This document shows positions 61,291 to 64,000 of a stretch of 64,000 nt of DNA, one piece after another. The notes beneath the pieces are model-generated. The model saw only the letters and a list, made by a program, of their open reading frames with translations. It searched no databases and was not told where the DNA came from. Positions within the stretch are counted from its first letter, which is position 1. Each line of letters begins with the position of its first letter. The stretch is from Apus apus (taxonomy: Eukaryota > Chordata > Aves > Apodiformes > Apodidae): the NCBI RefSeq assembly GCF_020740795.1, contig NC_067285.1, positions 76,050,342-76,114,341 of the forward strand. The letters are read 5' to 3'. A program made the position numbers and the translations under genes.

Positions 61291-64000
61291 ACAATTTCAT
61301 TTTGAGTCTTTAAACACCCTTAAGTGTTTACTACAAAACCATTTTGCTTTGAAAATAACATATCGTTGTAAGAATCTAAACAAAACTTTAAAGTGTGCAC
61401 TATGTCAAGCTAAGATGTTTATATAAAATAGTTTTTTTCCAAAAGCAACAATTTGCTTTAAAAGTCAGCTCTTATAAGCTGTTATACCCACCTCACTGGT
61501 CAGCCTGAAAATACTATCCCCATCAGTTTTCTCTGGTATGATACAACTCACTGGCCTCTGATGTCTCCATCAAACTGCTAAATTTTCTTGTCCCAGTGCC
61601 ACCGTACAGCAGTGTGGATCTCCTAATCTCTTTAAGCACATCAAATTGATATGCAGCAAAAGTTCATTCCACTCCACTTGATCTCTTCTATCAGTGTATT
61701 TTCCAAAGCATTCTGTTCTCATGTAGTATCACCTATGGCTTCTAAGACAAGAATACTGCAGACTCCAAGAAGAAGGGAAAAGAAAGACACCCACACTCAG
61801 CAAGCACAGATCTAGAGCAGCAATATAATTGTGAGAAGGCGTAGTGGGACTTACTAGCAGATAAGGTCAACACTAAGTGCTTTTTCAAGTTTTTCTTATT
61901 TCAATTTTCTCCACATACATCTATAAAAGTGCAAGAAACTTACCTTACAGGTATTAACTTTACCTTTTTAAAGAACACTTTGGAAAATGGAAAACAGATG
62001 CAGTAGATTACTGATCCACTGCTGCACTTTTATTTTTCTAGCCAGCTTGAGAGAAGTGACTTATCTTTACAATCATAAGGAAAAGATCTTTTTTGGAGGG
62101 GTTGTGAGTGGGGGGAGAGGAGAGAAACAGAAAAGGTAATCAGGAAAATGTAGTGAGAAAAGAATAAAATAATCGTATAAGATAAAGTATATGAAGGTCA
62201 AAGACAAAGACTTAGAAATATCTTAGAAAACTACTTGAGATATACATCACTAAAGCTCAGAATACAGTACTATTTGTTCAAAATACCTAATTGCCAGGTA
62301 CTTCTGTTCAGCAAGAAGCCTTGTCTTGCCTAGTCACTCAGTAAATGACTTTTGTAACTATTTGCTCCCCATTCAGAAGGGAGTGACAACTTCCCTGTGC
62401 CAATACAGATTCTTAAGTTTCACTTGATTGTTCACCATATCAACATAAAAAACACAAAACTCTCTGAAAACTACCAAAATAGAGACCATATTGGAGTGTT
62501 CTGTTTTTTCCCTAAATTCATTCTTACCTGACTATCATGTAGCCTTTCCTTTTTACTCTTCATTTTTGTTTCCACATAAACTGGAAGTTACACATCTTCA
62601 GTATCCTTTTGCTGCTGCCTATATTCATACTTATTCTTCTAATAAATCATGTTGCTTGTCAAAAGCCATATATGCAATTACTTAAACAGTCAAATAGCTA
62701 CTTCCCAAGCAAGATGTGTGCCATTCTGACTTCCAAGTCCAGATTAAATAGAAATTTTCTCAGAAACTGGGAATACTCTTCTTTCCCGCCGGCTTAATGG
62801 GAAGCAGCTGGAGGTGCCACAGACCTCCACATATCCTTCCACAAACCAAGCATCAGTAACCGCAACTATTATAATTCACAATCTCCTCTACCAAATTAAC
62901 TACCCCACAGGGTATTGCTAACACCTAGAAAAGATTCCATTACCAATGTAGTACAACTAGGTTGTGCTACAATGGAGTAGTGGTGAGAAACAAACAACCT
63001 ATGTTGTCCACCGGTCTTAACATGGCTAATCGGAATATGTGTCTTCTCTTTCATTTTTGCATTAAACACAAGCAACCAATATCGGAAAAGTACATCTACG
63101 TTACCGACCACATTTAAAATTCTTTCACAAATCTGCACTCTATACCACCACTTCACAAATCACTTTACTAAACACATTCTGTTCTCTCAGTTTGCAAAAA
63201 AGTTAATTTACTTAGTGCAGAAGATTGGAACATTTGGTTTATCAATGGAGCACTGGAACACAGGAGGCTCTGTCTCTACTTCAGGGAGCTGATATTTTGA
63301 CACAAGTTTCAAAAGCTCCAGAGGGTTTATCAACAATGTAAAAATTTCTAATGTTCTGCATTGTTCTAAAGGTTTTTACACTTTGAAAAAGAATGTAAAC
63401 AAGCTTCCCTCACTCTGATCTGAAAATGAGCATGTTTACTTGTTGCACTAAGAAAAGGAGAGGGAATTCCAGGTGAGAAGACAGATTTAACAAAAAAAAA
63501 AATTGGAAAGAATAAATGAGAAATGAGATTGCCAAGAGCAAACTCTCACTGCGCTTTGAAGGTGAGGAGTTTGAACATGATACAGAAGGAGCAATGCCAG
63601 CAAATGACTCTGAACAAAGGATTGACTTGGTAAGACTACTCTCAGTGAGATCAGCATGAAGAAATGCTCCTTTAATCTCTCAAATACTTAGCTGCCAAAA
63701 ATTGGGCAATGGGAAAACACAGAGTTGCAAGTGAAGAGGTTGTTGCATTTTTTAATGAAAATCTATCAAGGCTGACAGACACAAGTTTTTATCTGAGCAA
63801 GCTCTGCTTTCCATTATGACCAAGTGCTAATGTATTCCCCGTTAAAGTAGTGCAAGGTCTAAAATTAAAATGACCCTGTCAATTATATTTAAAAAAAGAG
63901 AGCAAACATACATAGCTCTCCTATCTGAATTTGATTTTAAATACCTGAGATAGCATCTGACATTCCACTACCTGCTGAGAAAGTGCTTTTAGGTTTATTT

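Larger units (their letters stand above)
55241..64000 (-). other. SH3RF1: SH3RF1 intron upstream of SH3-1 (partial)
   Basis: At least 8.76 kb with no coding exon in either strand that I can recognise, and in particular no RING Cys/His pattern. It contains a CR1 tail at 61180-61290, homopolymer and T8A10-type tracts (about 56338-56352), and a cluster of ATGCA-containing short tandem repeats at 57194-57308. The rest is unremarkable AT-rich intronic sequence. Confidence 0.8.

Noticed and set aside
55241..64000. RING-finger exon of SH3RF1
   Set aside because: Looked for the Cys/His RING pattern on the minus strand in the ORFs; none present, so it must lie beyond the window.
1..64000. CRISPR arrays, operons, prophage or plasmid features
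   Set aside because: Nothing of the kind. Spliced exons, CR1 elements and a CpG island identify vertebrate nuclear DNA.

Overview
This window is vertebrate nuclear DNA, most probably from a bird. It is AT-rich, with spliced coding exons spread over about 33 kb, one sharp CpG island, and eight recognisable fragments of CR1 non-LTR retrotransposon in both orientations. I see no bacterial-type gene arrangement, CRISPR array, tRNA or rRNA.

The only gene I can name securely is SH3RF1 (POSH, plenty of SH3s), an E3 ubiquitin ligase and scaffold for Rac-JNK signalling. It lies on the minus strand. Ten coding exons run from 55240 down to the stop codon at 22225-22227. They join in frame at every junction and encode 744 residues: SH3 domains 1 and 2, the Rac-binding/AKT-site segment, proline-rich linkers, SH3-3, a long Ser/Ala-rich linker and the C-terminal SH3-4. 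The exon encoding the RING finger and the first ~130 residues is not in the window and must lie beyond 64000. The 3' UTR probably extends to roughly 19.7 kb.

Layout. 1-1440 is unannotated sequence with an (AT)15 tract and a CR1 scrap. 1440-2450 is a CpG island with a strong minus-strand splice donor but no recognisable coding exon; it is an orphan promoter candidate. 2450-19.7 kb is intergenic, AT-rich, with a (TA)31 tract, two minus-strand CR1 fragments (8.5 kb, 17.2-17.9 kb) and three unexplained ORFs. 19.7-22.2 kb is the likely SH3RF1 3' UTR. 22.2-55.2 kb holds SH3RF1 exons and introns, with plus-strand CR1 copies at 33.4, 43.0-43.65 and 46.9-48.7 kb and a minus-strand copy at 50.1-50.9 kb. 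55.2-64 kb is part of the large intron that separates SH3-1 from the missing RING exon; it holds one CR1 tail and a cluster of ATGCA-type short repeats.

The points most worth a second look are: a 150-bp SH3RF1 intron that can keep the reading frame only with a non-canonical GC donor; two perfect fold-back inverted repeats at the 5' end of an intronic CR1 copy, at least one of which looks like a template-switch insertion; and the orphan CpG island. I did not find a clearly new biological system.
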